Program-made: the position numbers and the translations under genes
The notes under the pieces: model-generated
Told to the model about the DNA's origin: nothing
The model's input: the letters and a program-made list of their open reading frames with translations, nothing else
The model's database searches: none
Part shown: positions 51,825-60,021 of the stretch, piece after piece
How positions within the stretch are numbered: position 1 is the stretch's first letter
Layout: every line of letters starts with the position of its first letter
Origin: Chitinophaga varians
GTDB taxonomy: Bacteria; Bacteroidota; Bacteroidia; Chitinophagales; Chitinophagaceae
DNA length: 64,000 bases
Direction of reading: 5' to 3'
Assembly: GCF_012641275.1 (NCBI RefSeq)
Contig: NZ_JABAIA010000004.1
Span: forward strand, 62,001 to 126,000

Positions 51825-52970
51825 ATGCAGCAACAGTATACCTATAGCCGCGGTTTCCGCATCTTTGTTTTTTGCCTGGTAACTCCTTTTGCCCTGGTGC
51901 CGTTAGTGGCTTTCGGTACAACAATACTGGGGGGTGTAACATTGCCTCTGCAAACTTTGTGCGGGTTCCTGCTGGTATTGCCGGGTCTGGCCCTGGCGAC
52001 CTACTGTGTTAACGAGATGCTGTCGGAAGTGACATCAGACGCCACAGGTATACGTTACCGGTCTTTCCTTTGCAAACGTGAATTATTATGGCAGGAGGTA
52101 AAAGGGTATCAATTAAAAGAAGGTAGTCTGGTGCTGTTGCCCGCGGTAACGGGCAAACGAAAAGTCCGCATATCCCGCCGGCGCAGGAACTTCCGGGAGA
52201 TAGCAGATTGGATAGCAGCTCGTTTTCCTAAACTCGGTGAAGTGGCTGTCAATGTAACCGGAACAGAAGATAAGACGGACATTGTTGCGTCATATGAATT
52301 AAAGATGGCCCGGAAAATAGCATGGGTGCTAAATCTTATCGGCTTCGTGGTAATGCTGCTGTGTTTTTTCTTTGTCCGTTCTATGCCCTGGTTGCCGCTG
52401 ATACTGGTTGTTTTGTTGCCGGTTACGCTGATAACCTTTGTCTACTATAAAGGACAGCCCGTTATGATTAGCCGGAAAAAGGAGCCGTTCTCCCTCGTTT
52501 TAGTGACCATTATATTTTGTGCAATCGGCTTGTTCGTATTTGCAGGCCCCATTTTCAACATAACCCTGAAAGAGCTATGGCTGGGCGCTTTCGCAGTTAC
52601 AGGAGTGTTTACCGTAGGGATCATTTACGCTATCCGCCACTGGAAAACGGCTTCAGCGCAAAAAACATGGGGCGTTATCAGCTTTATTATTTTCTGTACA
52701 CCTGCATTCTTTGAATCTCTCGTCTACCTGAATGTTTTTTTTGATCATAGCAAGCCACAATTCTTTGAGACAAAGGTCTTTGATAAAAGGGCCAGCCGAC
52801 GAAGGTCCACCAGTTATTTTCTGGTGGTGGAACCATGGGGGCCTGTAAAATCGCCTGTATTGATCCCTGTCGGGAAGAGGAAATATGTGGCCGCTAATGT
52901 TGATGATATAGTGAGAATAGAGCTGCACGAAGGTGCTTTTGAGATACCGTGGTATACGCCGCGATATTAA
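51825..52970 (+). CDS. polytopic membrane protein of unknown function
   Basis: This 381-residue protein has about seven hydrophobic helices (near residues 10-30, 38-58, 160-180, 185-205, 225-245, 250-270 and 280-300). A basic cytoplasmic loop lies around residues 70-135 (KRKVRISRRRRNFREIADW). The region after the second helix, with ITSDATGIRYRS-like and LLWQEVKGYQL-like elements, resembles a PH-like membrane-associated domain, but this is only an impression. No enzyme motif is seen. The gene is single and convergent with the cobyrinate synthase gene; no terminator is visible between them. Confidence 0.7.
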   Translation: MQQQYTYSRGFRIFVFCLVTPFALVPLVAFGTTILGGVTLPLQTLCGFLLVLPGLALATYCVNEMLSEVTSDATGIRYRSFLCKRELLWQEVKGYQLKEGSLVLLPAVTGKRKVRISRRRRNFREIADWIAARFPKLGEVAVNVTGTEDKTDIVASYELKMARKIAWVLNLIGFVVMLLCFFFVRSMPWLPLILVVLLPVTLITFVYYKGQPVMISRKKEPFSLVLVTIIFCAIGLFVFAGPIFNITLKELWLGAFAVTGVFTVGIIYAIRHWKTASAQKTWGVISFIIFCTPAFFESLVYLNVFFDHSKPQFFETKVFDKRASRRRSTSYFLVVEPWGPVKSPVLIPVGKRKYVAANVDDIVRIELHEGAFEIPWYTPRY

Positions 52971-52998
52971 GCGTGAGGAGCGACGTTTTTTGAAAGGT

Positions 52999-54300
52999 TT
53001 AACTGACTAATCCCAATACCCGCTGCAACCCCTCAATATTATCTCCCCAATAAAAATGCATATAACCCGCCAGTATCCGCGGCGTGTGAAACACCACACC
53101 GGCAACGGTTTCCTGCCGGGCGTTGAATATACGTATAGCCGGTCCCGTGATCTCCGGCACTGTTTCATATTGTGAATAGTGAAATTCGTGTCCCCTGAAA
53201 ACCTCATTGCCGATATGTATTTCCCGGTAACCCAATGTGAGGGCTTTATGTTGCATGCTGGTACTGACTTTCAGCAGCCCGGCCATCGGCCATGGCTGCC
53301 CGTTTTCATCGATGATGTTTTCGCCAAGGTACATCATGCCGCCGCATTCCGCCAGTATCCGGCCTTCATACTGCCGTAACTGTTGTAACAACGTAGTATT
53401 GGCAGCCAGCTGTGGCAGATACAGCTCGGGGTAACCGCCAGGGAAGTAAAGCAGGTCCGCAGGTGGCAGGGACGCTGCTGTGAGCGGACTAAAGTAACGG
53501 ATATCCCCCAATTGGGACAACGCAGCGATATTCTCCCTGTAAGTAAAATTAAACGCCTCATCCCGGGCGATAGCGATTTGTAACCGGCCTGGAGAAGCGG
53601 GCGTAATCACTGCGGCTGCCGGCTCCGGCCGTAGCGTGTGTTGCAGCAGCAGTTCCAGGTCGATATGTTCGCTGAGGTGATCCGCTGCGGTATCGATAAC
53701 GGCATTATAGTCAGTCTCCCCGGAAATATGCAGTCCCAGATGCCGTGAAGAAATCCTGATGTCCGGTCTTTCCGGCAGATAGCCTAATACCGGCACGCCG
53801 GCGTCGGCGGCGGCTTCTTCGAGTATACGATAGTGGGAGGGCGCATTCACGAAGTTAAAGATGACGCCCGCCAGCTTAATGCCGGGAAAAAAATGCCTGT
53901 AGCCGTACAACAGCGCCGCGGCGGAGTAGGCCATGGCCTGGGCGTCTACTACCAGTATCACGGGAATGTCCAGCAGTGCGGCAAGGGCGGCGCTGCTGCC
54001 TTCCATTTTATGGGCGCCGTCAAAAAGTCCCATCACGCCTTCGATGATGCTGACATCGGCCTGCCGGGCATAGCGCTGGTATACTTCGAACAAATGAGGC
54101 TCCGGCATCATAAAAGCGTCGAGGTTGACGCTCTCCCGGCCTGCTGCCAGCGTATGGTGTTTCGGATCAAGGTAGTCAGGCCCGCACTTGAAAGGCTGTA
54201 CCCGCCGGCCGCTACGTTGCAATGCCCGCAGCAAGGCGAGTGTGATGGTCGTTTTACCGGCGCCGCTGTGAGGCGCGGCTATAAGGAACTGTGGTTTCAT
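52999..54300 (-). CDS. cbiA: cobyrinate a,c-diamide synthase
   Basis: This 433-residue glutamine-dependent amidotransferase of cobalamin synthesis has an N-terminal ATP-binding P-loop HSGAGKT (11-17) followed by a DLDPKH-type segment. The C-terminal class I glutaminase domain has nucleophile Cys in ILAECGGMMYLG and His in GHEFHYSQ. It amidates the a and c carboxylates of the corrin ring. ATG 54300 is chosen because it starts right at the P-loop domain and lies 6 bases after a TATCTTTG -7 box. It is transcribed divergently from cobQ with a shared 53-base region. Confidence 0.93.
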   Translation of the reverse strand: MKPQFLIAAPHSGAGKTTITLALLRALQRSGRRVQPFKCGPDYLDPKHHTLAAGRESVNLDAFMMPEPHLFEVYQRYARQADVSIIEGVMGLFDGAHKMEGSSAALAALLDIPVILVVDAQAMAYSAAALLYGYRHFFPGIKLAGVIFNFVNAPSHYRILEEAAADAGVPVLGYLPERPDIRISSRHLGLHISGETDYNAVIDTAADHLSEHIDLELLLQHTLRPEPAAAVITPASPGRLQIAIARDEAFNFTYRENIAALSQLGDIRYFSPLTAASLPPADLLYFPGGYPELYLPQLAANTTLLQQLRQYEGRILAECGGMMYLGENIIDENGQPWPMAGLLKVSTSMQHKALTLGYREIHIGNEVFRGHEFHYSQYETVPEITGPAIRIFNARQETVAGVVFHTPRILAGYMHFYWGDNIEGLQRVLGLVS

Positions 54301-54306
54301 GCCGGA

Positions 54307-54314
54307 CAAAGATA
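54307..54314 (-). promoter_or_regulatory. -7 promoter box of cbiA
   Basis: TATCTTTG on the minus strand is an exact TAnnTTTG match 6 bases before the ATG, again implying a very short leader. There is no room or sequence for a cobalamin riboswitch between the divergent starts. Confidence 0.5.
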
Positions 54315-54330
54315 AGTTTGTGAAAGTTAA

Positions 54331-54338
54331 TATCTTCG
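54331..54338 (+). promoter_or_regulatory. -7-like promoter box of cobQ
   Basis: TATCTTCG differs from TAnnTTTG at one position and lies 15 bases before the preferred cobQ ATG. It is back-to-back with the cbiA promoter box. Confidence 0.4.
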
Positions 54339-54353
54339 TTGCCACTTGATGTT

Positions 54354-55835
54354 ATGGATACCATGAAACAACTCCGGCCGGTGATGTTCGTCGGCACCGC
54401 TTCTGATGTGGGTAAAAGCGTGATTACGGCGGGGTTCTGCCGTATATTTAAACAGGACGGCTACTATCCGGCACCTTTTAAGGCGCAGAATATGTCGCTC
54501 AACAGCTACGCTACGCCCGATGGCCTGGAGATAGGCCGGGCGCAGGCGGTGCAGGCGGAAGCGGCCGGGGTGCCCTGTCATACCGATATGAACCCGGTAC
54601 TGCTGAAACCTACCAACGATAAAACATCTCAACTGGTACTGCATGGCAAACCGGCCGGTAACCAAACGGCATGGGAATATTTTATGCAGGACGACAAACG
54701 GCAACTGTTTGAAGAAGTGAAGGCTTCCTTCGACCGCCTGTCGGCACAATATAATCCGGTAGTGATGGAAGGGGCAGGCAGTATATCTGAACTGAACCTG
54801 CGTGACCGTGATATTACCAATATGCGTATCGCTCTGCATGCGGGAGCAGCGGTGTACCTCATTGCGGACATCGACAGGGGCGGTGTTTTTGGCAGCGTGT
54901 ATGGCACTGTCGCGCTGCTGCCACCGGAAGAAAAAGCGCTGCTCAAAGGTATTATCATCAACAAATTCCGCGGTGATATCCGTCTCTTTGAAGATGGCCG
55001 AAGGCAACTGGAAGCGATCACCGGTGTTCCGGTAACGGGCGTATTGCCGTATTATCACGATATTCATATAGAAGAAGAGGACTCGGTGGCGCTGTCGCTC
55101 AAACATAAGCGGCAGATGCAGGGACGGATCAATGTCGCGGTGGTACTGCTTCGCCATATGTCAAATTTTACTGATTTTAATGTGCTGGAGAAAGATGACC
55201 GTGTGAACCTGTTTTATACCGATAACCCGGCAGAGATCACGGAGGCCGATATTGTCATCATCCCCGGCAGTAAGAACACCCTGGCCGATCTGGTGGCGAT
55301 AAAAAATAACGGCACTGCCAGGGCTATCACGGAAGCGTATAAACGGAATAAAGTGGTGATCGGTATCTGCGGCGGGTATCAGATGATGGGCATTTCCATT
55401 GCTGACCCGTACGGAGTGGAAGGAGAGCCGGGCAGCATGCCGGGGCTGGGCATCCTGCCGGTATCTACGGTCCTTGCCCGTGAAAAGGTGACCCGGCAGC
55501 GCCGTTTCACCTACCGTCAGCAAACAGCCATCTGTGAAGGATATGAAATACACATGGGTGTCACAGAAAGCGAAAAACCATCACCCCTGGCTACCCTGGA
55601 TAATGGGGAGCCTGACGGGTACTTCCTGAATGATAAGTGCTGGGGCACTTACCTCCACGGTATACTGGACAATACCACGGTGCTTAACGACCTGCTGTTG
55701 GCCTGCGGCCATCAGGTCGGCCCCGGGCAAAGCTTCGACTACAAGGCCTTCCGGTCTGCTCAATATGATAAACTGGCTGCTCATATCCGGCAACACCTGG
55801 ACATGGACGCGGTCTATAAAGCCATTCGCTTATGA
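54354..55835 (+). CDS. cobQ: cobyric acid synthase
   Basis: This 493-residue glutamine amidotransferase has an N-terminal P-loop GTASDVGKS followed by FKAQNMSLNSYAT and the AQAVQAEAAG block typical of CobQ/CbiP. The glutaminase domain has nucleophile Cys in VIGICGGYQMMG, and HGILDN near the end. It amidates the b, d, e and g side chains to give cobyric acid. The start is taken at ATG 54354; a TTG at 54339 and an ATG at 54363 are possible. The stop overlaps the next start by 4 bases (ATGA), so the two genes are translationally coupled. Confidence 0.93.
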   Translation: MDTMKQLRPVMFVGTASDVGKSVITAGFCRIFKQDGYYPAPFKAQNMSLNSYATPDGLEIGRAQAVQAEAAGVPCHTDMNPVLLKPTNDKTSQLVLHGKPAGNQTAWEYFMQDDKRQLFEEVKASFDRLSAQYNPVVMEGAGSISELNLRDRDITNMRIALHAGAAVYLIADIDRGGVFGSVYGTVALLPPEEKALLKGIIINKFRGDIRLFEDGRRQLEAITGVPVTGVLPYYHDIHIEEEDSVALSLKHKRQMQGRINVAVVLLRHMSNFTDFNVLEKDDRVNLFYTDNPAEITEADIVIIPGSKNTLADLVAIKNNGTARAITEAYKRNKVVIGICGGYQMMGISIADPYGVEGEPGSMPGLGILPVSTVLAREKVTRQRRFTYRQQTAICEGYEIHMGVTESEKPSPLATLDNGEPDGYFLNDKCWGTYLHGILDNTTVLNDLLLACGHQVGPGQSFDYKAFRSAQYDKLAAHIRQHLDMDAVYKAIRL

Positions 55836-56854
55836 TACTAGGACACGGAGACGACGCTTACCTGTTTGACCGCCCCATTGTGGCTGATTTCAGCTCCAAT
55901 GTATATTATGGCGGCATGAAGGAAAAACTGGTACAACACATCACCGGCCACATTCGCGGGGTGGACCATTACCCCGATGCGGCTGCCGGCAGGCTGCAAC
56001 AGCAAATTGAACAGCGTACGGAAATAGCGCCAGGCATGGTGATGGTCACCAACGGTGGTACGGAAGCTATCTACCTGGTGGCACAGGCCTTCAGCGGCTC
56101 GTCCACCACAGTGGTAGTGCCCACGTTTGCGGAATATGCAGATGCCTGTAAGTTGTACGGGCATGAGGTGAGTTATTTTTTCTGGGAGAAGCTGGCGCCG
56201 GACACCCGGTTTATCACTGACCTGGTGTTTATCTGTAACCCCAACAATCCCACCGCCCAGGCGATGAACGAAGACGGGCTGTTACAACTGATACAGTTCA
56301 ACAGCCGTTGTGTTTTTGTCATTGATGAAGCCTATATACAATTCACCCGTAATGCTGACAGCCTGTTGCCATACCTGCACCGGCTGCCTAACGTGCTCGT
56401 GGTGCGCTCGCTGACGAAGTCCTGCTGTATCCCCGGCCTGCGGCTGGGTTATCTGGCTGGTCAGAAAACGCTGCTGGACAAGGTACGGGCCTACCGCATG
56501 CCGTGGTCGGTCAACAGCCTTGCGCTGGAAGCGGGATATTATATCATGGACCATCCGGCGGAATTTGAAGTGCCGGTAGATTCCCTGCTGGCGGATACTT
56601 ACCAGCTGTGGGAGGGCGTGCGGAAAATGCCGGAATTCAATGTATATCCTACCCATACCCATTATTTCCTGTTTGAAACACTGACAGGCACGGCGGCTGA
56701 ACTGAAGCGCTGGCTGGTGAATGCCTATGGCATCCTTATCCGTGATGCGTCCAATTTCTACGGACTGGAGCAGGGGCACTGCCGCATTGCCTGCCGAAAT
56801 AAAGAGGATAATACGTTATTACTAACCGCCCTGCGTAAATGGACCCTTTCGTAA
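55832..56854 (+). CDS. CobD/HisC-type PLP aminotransferase (probable threonine-phosphate decarboxylase)
   Basis: This 340-residue fold-type I PLP enzyme contains TNGGTEAIYLVAQAF (cofactor phosphate region), CNPNNPT (about 141-147) and VIDEAYIQF. The Schiff-base lysine lies in RSLTKSCCIPGLRLGY (about 200). The family includes histidinol-phosphate aminotransferase and the cobalamin enzyme making aminopropanol phosphate. Its location between cobQ and cbiB, overlapping both (4 and 16 bases), strongly favours the cobalamin role. The replacement of the usual small residues after the lysine by CC is unusual but compatible. Confidence 0.85.
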   Translation: MILGHGDDAYLFDRPIVADFSSNVYYGGMKEKLVQHITGHIRGVDHYPDAAAGRLQQQIEQRTEIAPGMVMVTNGGTEAIYLVAQAFSGSSTTVVVPTFAEYADACKLYGHEVSYFFWEKLAPDTRFITDLVFICNPNNPTAQAMNEDGLLQLIQFNSRCVFVIDEAYIQFTRNADSLLPYLHRLPNVLVVRSLTKSCCIPGLRLGYLAGQKTLLDKVRAYRMPWSVNSLALEAGYYIMDHPAEFEVPVDSLLADTYQLWEGVRKMPEFNVYPTHTHYFLFETLTGTAAELKRWLVNAYGILIRDASNFYGLEQGHCRIACRNKEDNTLLLTALRKWTLS

Positions 56855-57774
56855 AATTCGTGTTGCCGTTGCTGTTAGGTTACGGGCTGGACCTCCTGCT
56901 GGGAGACCCTCGCAGCTGGCCACATCCGGTGAAATATTACGGTCATCTGATCAGTTTTTTCTCCCGGCGGCTTAACCGTGGGAAGGGACGGCTGTGGAAA
57001 GGGGGACTGATGACCGCAGGGTTATGCGTGTTTGTCTTTTTGTTTTTCTATTATATACAATATAGCCTCGGGCGCTGGCCATGGGCGCAGGTATTGTTTG
57101 CATCGGTCATGGTGTTTTTTGCCCTGGCCAATAAAAGCCTGCTGCGGGAAGGCCGGGAAGTGTTTGATATCTTGCAGCAGGAGGGGCTGGAAGCCGGACG
57201 CAAAAGGCTTTCCTGGATCGTGGGACGTGATACGGCTGCCTTGTCCCCCAATCAGATACGGACCGCCGTAATGGAGTCGATGTCTGAAAACCTCAGCGAC
57301 GGCGTCATTGCGCCGCTTTTTTATTATGCGTTGCTGGGTGTGCCGGGGATCATGTTGTATAAGATGATCAACACGCTCGATTCCATGATTGGTTATAAAA
57401 ATGAGGAGTACCTGTATTTCGGCAGGGTGGCGGCACGGCTGGACGATGTGGCCAATTTCATTCCTGCCCGGCTCACTGCCTTACTGATGGTAATAGTAAC
57501 GGGCAGTGGCCGGGCGGCACAGTATGTGTTGCGTTTTGGCCGGGCGCATGCCAGTCCCAATGCCGGTTATCCGGAAGCGGCGCTGGCGGGTATCCTGCAT
57601 TGCCGCTTCGGCGGTCCTAATACCTATCACGGGCGCGTGGTGGTGAAACCGTATATCGGTGAGCAGGCCCGTGATATTGAGCATACGGAATTCCGTAAGG
57701 TGTTGTATGTAAACCATGCCGTTACGCTGGTAACGGTGCTGGGTATTTGTTTATGGGGTTATTTAACTATTTGA
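56839..57774 (+). CDS. cbiB: adenosylcobinamide-phosphate synthase
   Basis: This 311-residue integral membrane protein has the CbiB opening LLLGYGLDLLLGDPRSWPHPV and a central MSENLSDGVIAPLFYY block. INTLDSMIGYKNEEYLYFG, DDVANFIPARLTAL and a C-terminal YLEA-like region with NAGYPEAALAG follow. Hydrophobic helices occur near 5-22, 55-75, 78-95, 205-225 and 290-310. It joins aminopropanol phosphate to cobyric acid. It starts inside the end of the preceding gene. The nucleotide-loop genes (cobU/cobS/cobT) are not in the window. Confidence 0.93.
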   Translation: MDPFVKFVLPLLLGYGLDLLLGDPRSWPHPVKYYGHLISFFSRRLNRGKGRLWKGGLMTAGLCVFVFLFFYYIQYSLGRWPWAQVLFASVMVFFALANKSLLREGREVFDILQQEGLEAGRKRLSWIVGRDTAALSPNQIRTAVMESMSENLSDGVIAPLFYYALLGVPGIMLYKMINTLDSMIGYKNEEYLYFGRVAARLDDVANFIPARLTALLMVIVTGSGRAAQYVLRFGRAHASPNAGYPEAALAGILHCRFGGPNTYHGRVVVKPYIGEQARDIEHTEFRKVLYVNHAVTLVTVLGICLWGYLTI

Positions 57775-57784
57775 GTATTCCGGT

Positions 57785-58627
57785 ATGGACCAACCTTTTC
57801 AGAAAATAAGCATTTTAAGCTGCGGCTGGCTGGGCAAGCCCTTGGCAATAGCGTTGCAACAAAGGGGCTACGCCGTAAAAGGCGCCCGTACATCCGCCGA
57901 AGGCGTAAAAGAACTACAGGAAGCGGGTATCGACGGGCACATCGTAGTGTTACGCGACGGTCTGCCGCAGGCGCCTGAAACATTCTGGGATGCAGATGTG
58001 CTGGTGATCAATGTGCCGCCCCGCAACCGGGAGAGAGGCGTACAGGCGCATATCGAAGAAATCAAAGGGCTGCGCGAAAAGCTGGAAGCCACAGGCATCA
58101 AAAAGGTGCTGTTCGTGAGTTCCACCTCCGTATATGCCGATGTTGACGGCATCGTAACGGAAACGGATATGGGGATGCCGGAAGCGCCCAATGGTGCTGC
58201 TTTACGGGAGGTGGAACAACTGCTGTTGCAATCCCCTGCCTTTCGTACCACCGTGCTTCGTTTCGGAGGACTGATCGGTTATGACCGGGTACCTACTGCG
58301 GCTGTATTACAATCTCAGCGCCGGAACAACGATGCGCCGATGAACGTCATACACCGTGATGACTGTGTTGCCATTATCTGTCAACTGATTGAAAAAGAGA
58401 TCTGGGGTGAAATTTTTAATGCCTGTGCCGGTGGGCATCCAACGCGGTATCAGTATTACAGCGTGGCTGCAAAGGCTTTTGGGCTGGAACTGCCGGAGAA
58501 ACAGCCATCTGGTCAGCAGTCTGCTAAAATAGTGAGCTCGGAGAAGTTAAAACAGTGGCTCGGCTATAAATTTATCTACGATGATCCGTTAACGATATTT
58601 GATACTCCCGCTGCCGGAGAGCGATGA
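57785..58627 (+). CDS. NAD(P)-dependent epimerase/dehydratase-like protein (atypical SDR)
   Basis: This 280-residue Rossmann-fold protein has a nucleotide-binding segment ILSCGWLGKPLAIALQQRGY (residues 9-28), VLVINVPPRNR, and an SSTSVYADVDG strand near 114-124 that takes the place of the SDR catalytic Ser-Tyr region. It resembles YeeZ-like atypical SDR proteins. Substrate unknown. The gene is 10 bases after cbiB and probably in the cobalamin transcript, though nothing shows it acts in that pathway. Its stop overlaps the next start by 4 bases. Confidence 0.82.
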   Translation: MDQPFQKISILSCGWLGKPLAIALQQRGYAVKGARTSAEGVKELQEAGIDGHIVVLRDGLPQAPETFWDADVLVINVPPRNRERGVQAHIEEIKGLREKLEATGIKKVLFVSSTSVYADVDGIVTETDMGMPEAPNGAALREVEQLLLQSPAFRTTVLRFGGLIGYDRVPTAAVLQSQRRNNDAPMNVIHRDDCVAIICQLIEKEIWGEIFNACAGGHPTRYQYYSVAAKAFGLELPEKQPSGQQSAKIVSSEKLKQWLGYKFIYDDPLTIFDTPAAGER

Positions 58628-59016
58628 AACCCTGTGGTCCTATGAGCCTGTTGTTCAGGAAGATACTTTCCGCCGGCCTGATAGCCGTGTTCCCGCTGAT
58701 GATGGTGGCGTTGATGACGTACCGTTTTCAGGGCCCTATTCCTTTATTGTACGATTGGTGGTTGGGTGCGATGTTTATATGGAGCGCTTTTTTTTATGGG
58801 ATGATCTGTCCGTTGTTTTATCAAAAATACCCTTTTGTTTTTAAGTGTTTTGTTTGGGTAGGATTCCTTTCTTTGTTAACGGGTGTTGCTGCCTGGTGGT
58901 ATTATTACAGCTATTCGAATTCTGTTGAAATGCTTTCCTGTACTGCGTTTGATAGAGGTTTTATCAGAGTGATCGAATTTCTGTCAGTTGATAGTTGGTG
59001 TTGGAAGAAGTATTAA
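58624..59016 (+). CDS. small membrane protein of unknown function
   Basis: This 130-residue protein has three hydrophobic helices (about 16-34, 47-66 and 73-93) and a short polar tail. It starts in the ATGA overlap with the preceding SDR gene, so it is probably translated with it. No motif recognised. The base composition near its 3' half is more AT-rich than upstream, and the last third (CTAFDRGFIRVIEFLS) is unremarkable. Confidence 0.55.
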   Translation: MKPCGPMSLLFRKILSAGLIAVFPLMMVALMTYRFQGPIPLLYDWWLGAMFIWSAFFYGMICPLFYQKYPFVFKCFVWVGFLSLLTGVAAWWYYYSYSNSVEMLSCTAFDRGFIRVIEFLSVDSWCWKKY

Positions 59017-59044
59017 TTTAGCGAAACAATATAATTTTTTGATC

Positions 59045-59350
59045 ATGGAATTACAGCTGGTTTTAGCCAAATTGGATGTTCTGGATGAAAAAGTTGATCG
59101 CAGGTTTAGTGCTTTGGAAACACGTATCGGATCGCTGGAGGACCGCATGGATACCCTGGACCACCGGATGGATTCCCTGGAGAAGAAAGTGGATTCACTG
59201 GAAGCCAAAGTGGAGATGCGGTTTAGTGTGGTGGACCTTCGTTTTGAAGCATTGGACTGTGTGTTGAACAACATCCGGGAAGATATCGGGAGAATTGCGG
59301 AATGGGTACCTTTTCGTACGCCACCGTTAGCACCGGTACCGCGCGGTTGA
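59045..59350 (+). CDS. small coiled-coil protein with perfect heptad repeats
   Basis: This 101-residue soluble protein has a central part (about residues 17-72) that is a run of eight seven-residue units such as TRIGSLE, DRMDTLD, HRMDSLE and KKVDSLE, with hydrophobic residues at the a/d positions. This predicts a long parallel or trimeric coiled coil. It resembles small bacterial oligomerising proteins of unknown role. A Pro-rich end (RTPPLAPVPRG) follows. ATG 59045 is chosen over a TTG 19 codons upstream because it directly precedes the coiled coil. Confidence 0.7.
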   Translation: MELQLVLAKLDVLDEKVDRRFSALETRIGSLEDRMDTLDHRMDSLEKKVDSLEAKVEMRFSVVDLRFEALDCVLNNIREDIGRIAEWVPFRTPPLAPVPRG

Positions 59351-59391
59351 CAGCTGATAGTTGCCCACATTGTTTACATGGAATCAATCGG

Positions 59392-59423
59392 GGGCCCGCT
59401 GTTTTGGCAGCCGGGCCTTTTTA
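59392..59423 (+). terminator. intrinsic terminator after the coiled-coil gene
   Basis: A GC-rich stem (GGGCCCGCTG with CAGCCGGGCC, one bulged base) around TTTTGG is followed by TTTTTATTT. It probably ends the operon that began with cobQ or the small-protein unit. Confidence 0.75.
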
Positions 59424-59543
59424 TTTGCCGTTCTTCCCGCTTGTTTGTGTTTTTGTCAGGTAAAAAGATTAAATTGTATAGCTGTTTGATGCCAACGACA
59501 GCCATGTCTCTGATTTACCTAAACATCTAAACCTCAAGTAGCT

Positions 59544-59852
59544 GTGAACCTGCTATTCATAGGCGTTGTCGCCTTGTCCCTATGGTTGCTCTATCTTCAG
59601 TATAAGAGCAATGCCCGCAAAAGAAGCCGTTTACTGACACCAGTGCGGCCAGCCAGCATTCTGAAAATTAACAGTTACACGTCTTTCGGTATTATGGCCA
59701 CCGTCCAGTTTAAAGACGATGCCTGTCCGCAATTAGGCGAACGTATCCAGAAGGAAGGAAGCCTGTACAAAATTACCGGCGTGCTGCCGGAAAACAGGCC
59801 ACAGCCGGAAAGCCACCAGCGGGTGTGGGACTGCCGCCTCGAAAAACTGTAA
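59544..59852 (+). CDS. small single-pass membrane protein, unknown function
   Basis: This 102-residue protein has an N-terminal membrane helix (residues 2-20), a basic patch (NARKRSRLL) and a soluble beta-rich domain (GIMATVQFKDDACPQLGERIQKEG, then YKITGVL). GTG at 59544 is the only start that keeps the helix; no ribosome binding site decides. Upstream, 59424-59543 holds nothing more than a likely promoter. Confidence 0.55.
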   Translation: MNLLFIGVVALSLWLLYLQYKSNARKRSRLLTPVRPASILKINSYTSFGIMATVQFKDDACPQLGERIQKEGSLYKITGVLPENRPQPESHQRVWDCRLEKL

Positions 59853-59914
59853 GAGAAAACGCCAGGATTGCTGCTGATTCGCCTGATTACGAAGATCAGC
59901 GCGAATCAGCGATC

Positions 59915-60021
59915 TGAAACGGCTATTCGTTAAAGACTGTATATCAGCAGCCGAAGGTGAATCTTTGCCTTGCAAAATAGCAGCAGTCAATCTGTGTTAT
60001 TAGCTGAATCAGCCGTTTCAG
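59915..60021. repeat. 107-base segment bounded by an 11-base inverted repeat
   Basis: CTGAAACGGCT at 59915-59925 is repeated in inverted form (AGCCGTTTCAG) at 60011-60021. The right arm covers the stop codon of the glycosylase gene. Within and before it are smaller hairpin-forming stretches, such as GATTCGC...GCGAATC at 59877-59907. It may be a bidirectional terminator or a miniature mobile repeat. Confidence 0.5.

Noticed and set aside
54301..54345. Upstream extension of cbiA by 15 codons
   Set aside because: It would place the start inside the promoter region and before the conserved N-terminus; the ATG at 54300 fits the family.
54301..54353. Cobalamin riboswitch upstream of the cobalamin genes
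   Set aside because: Only 53 bases separate the divergent genes, and no B12-box-like sequence is seen.
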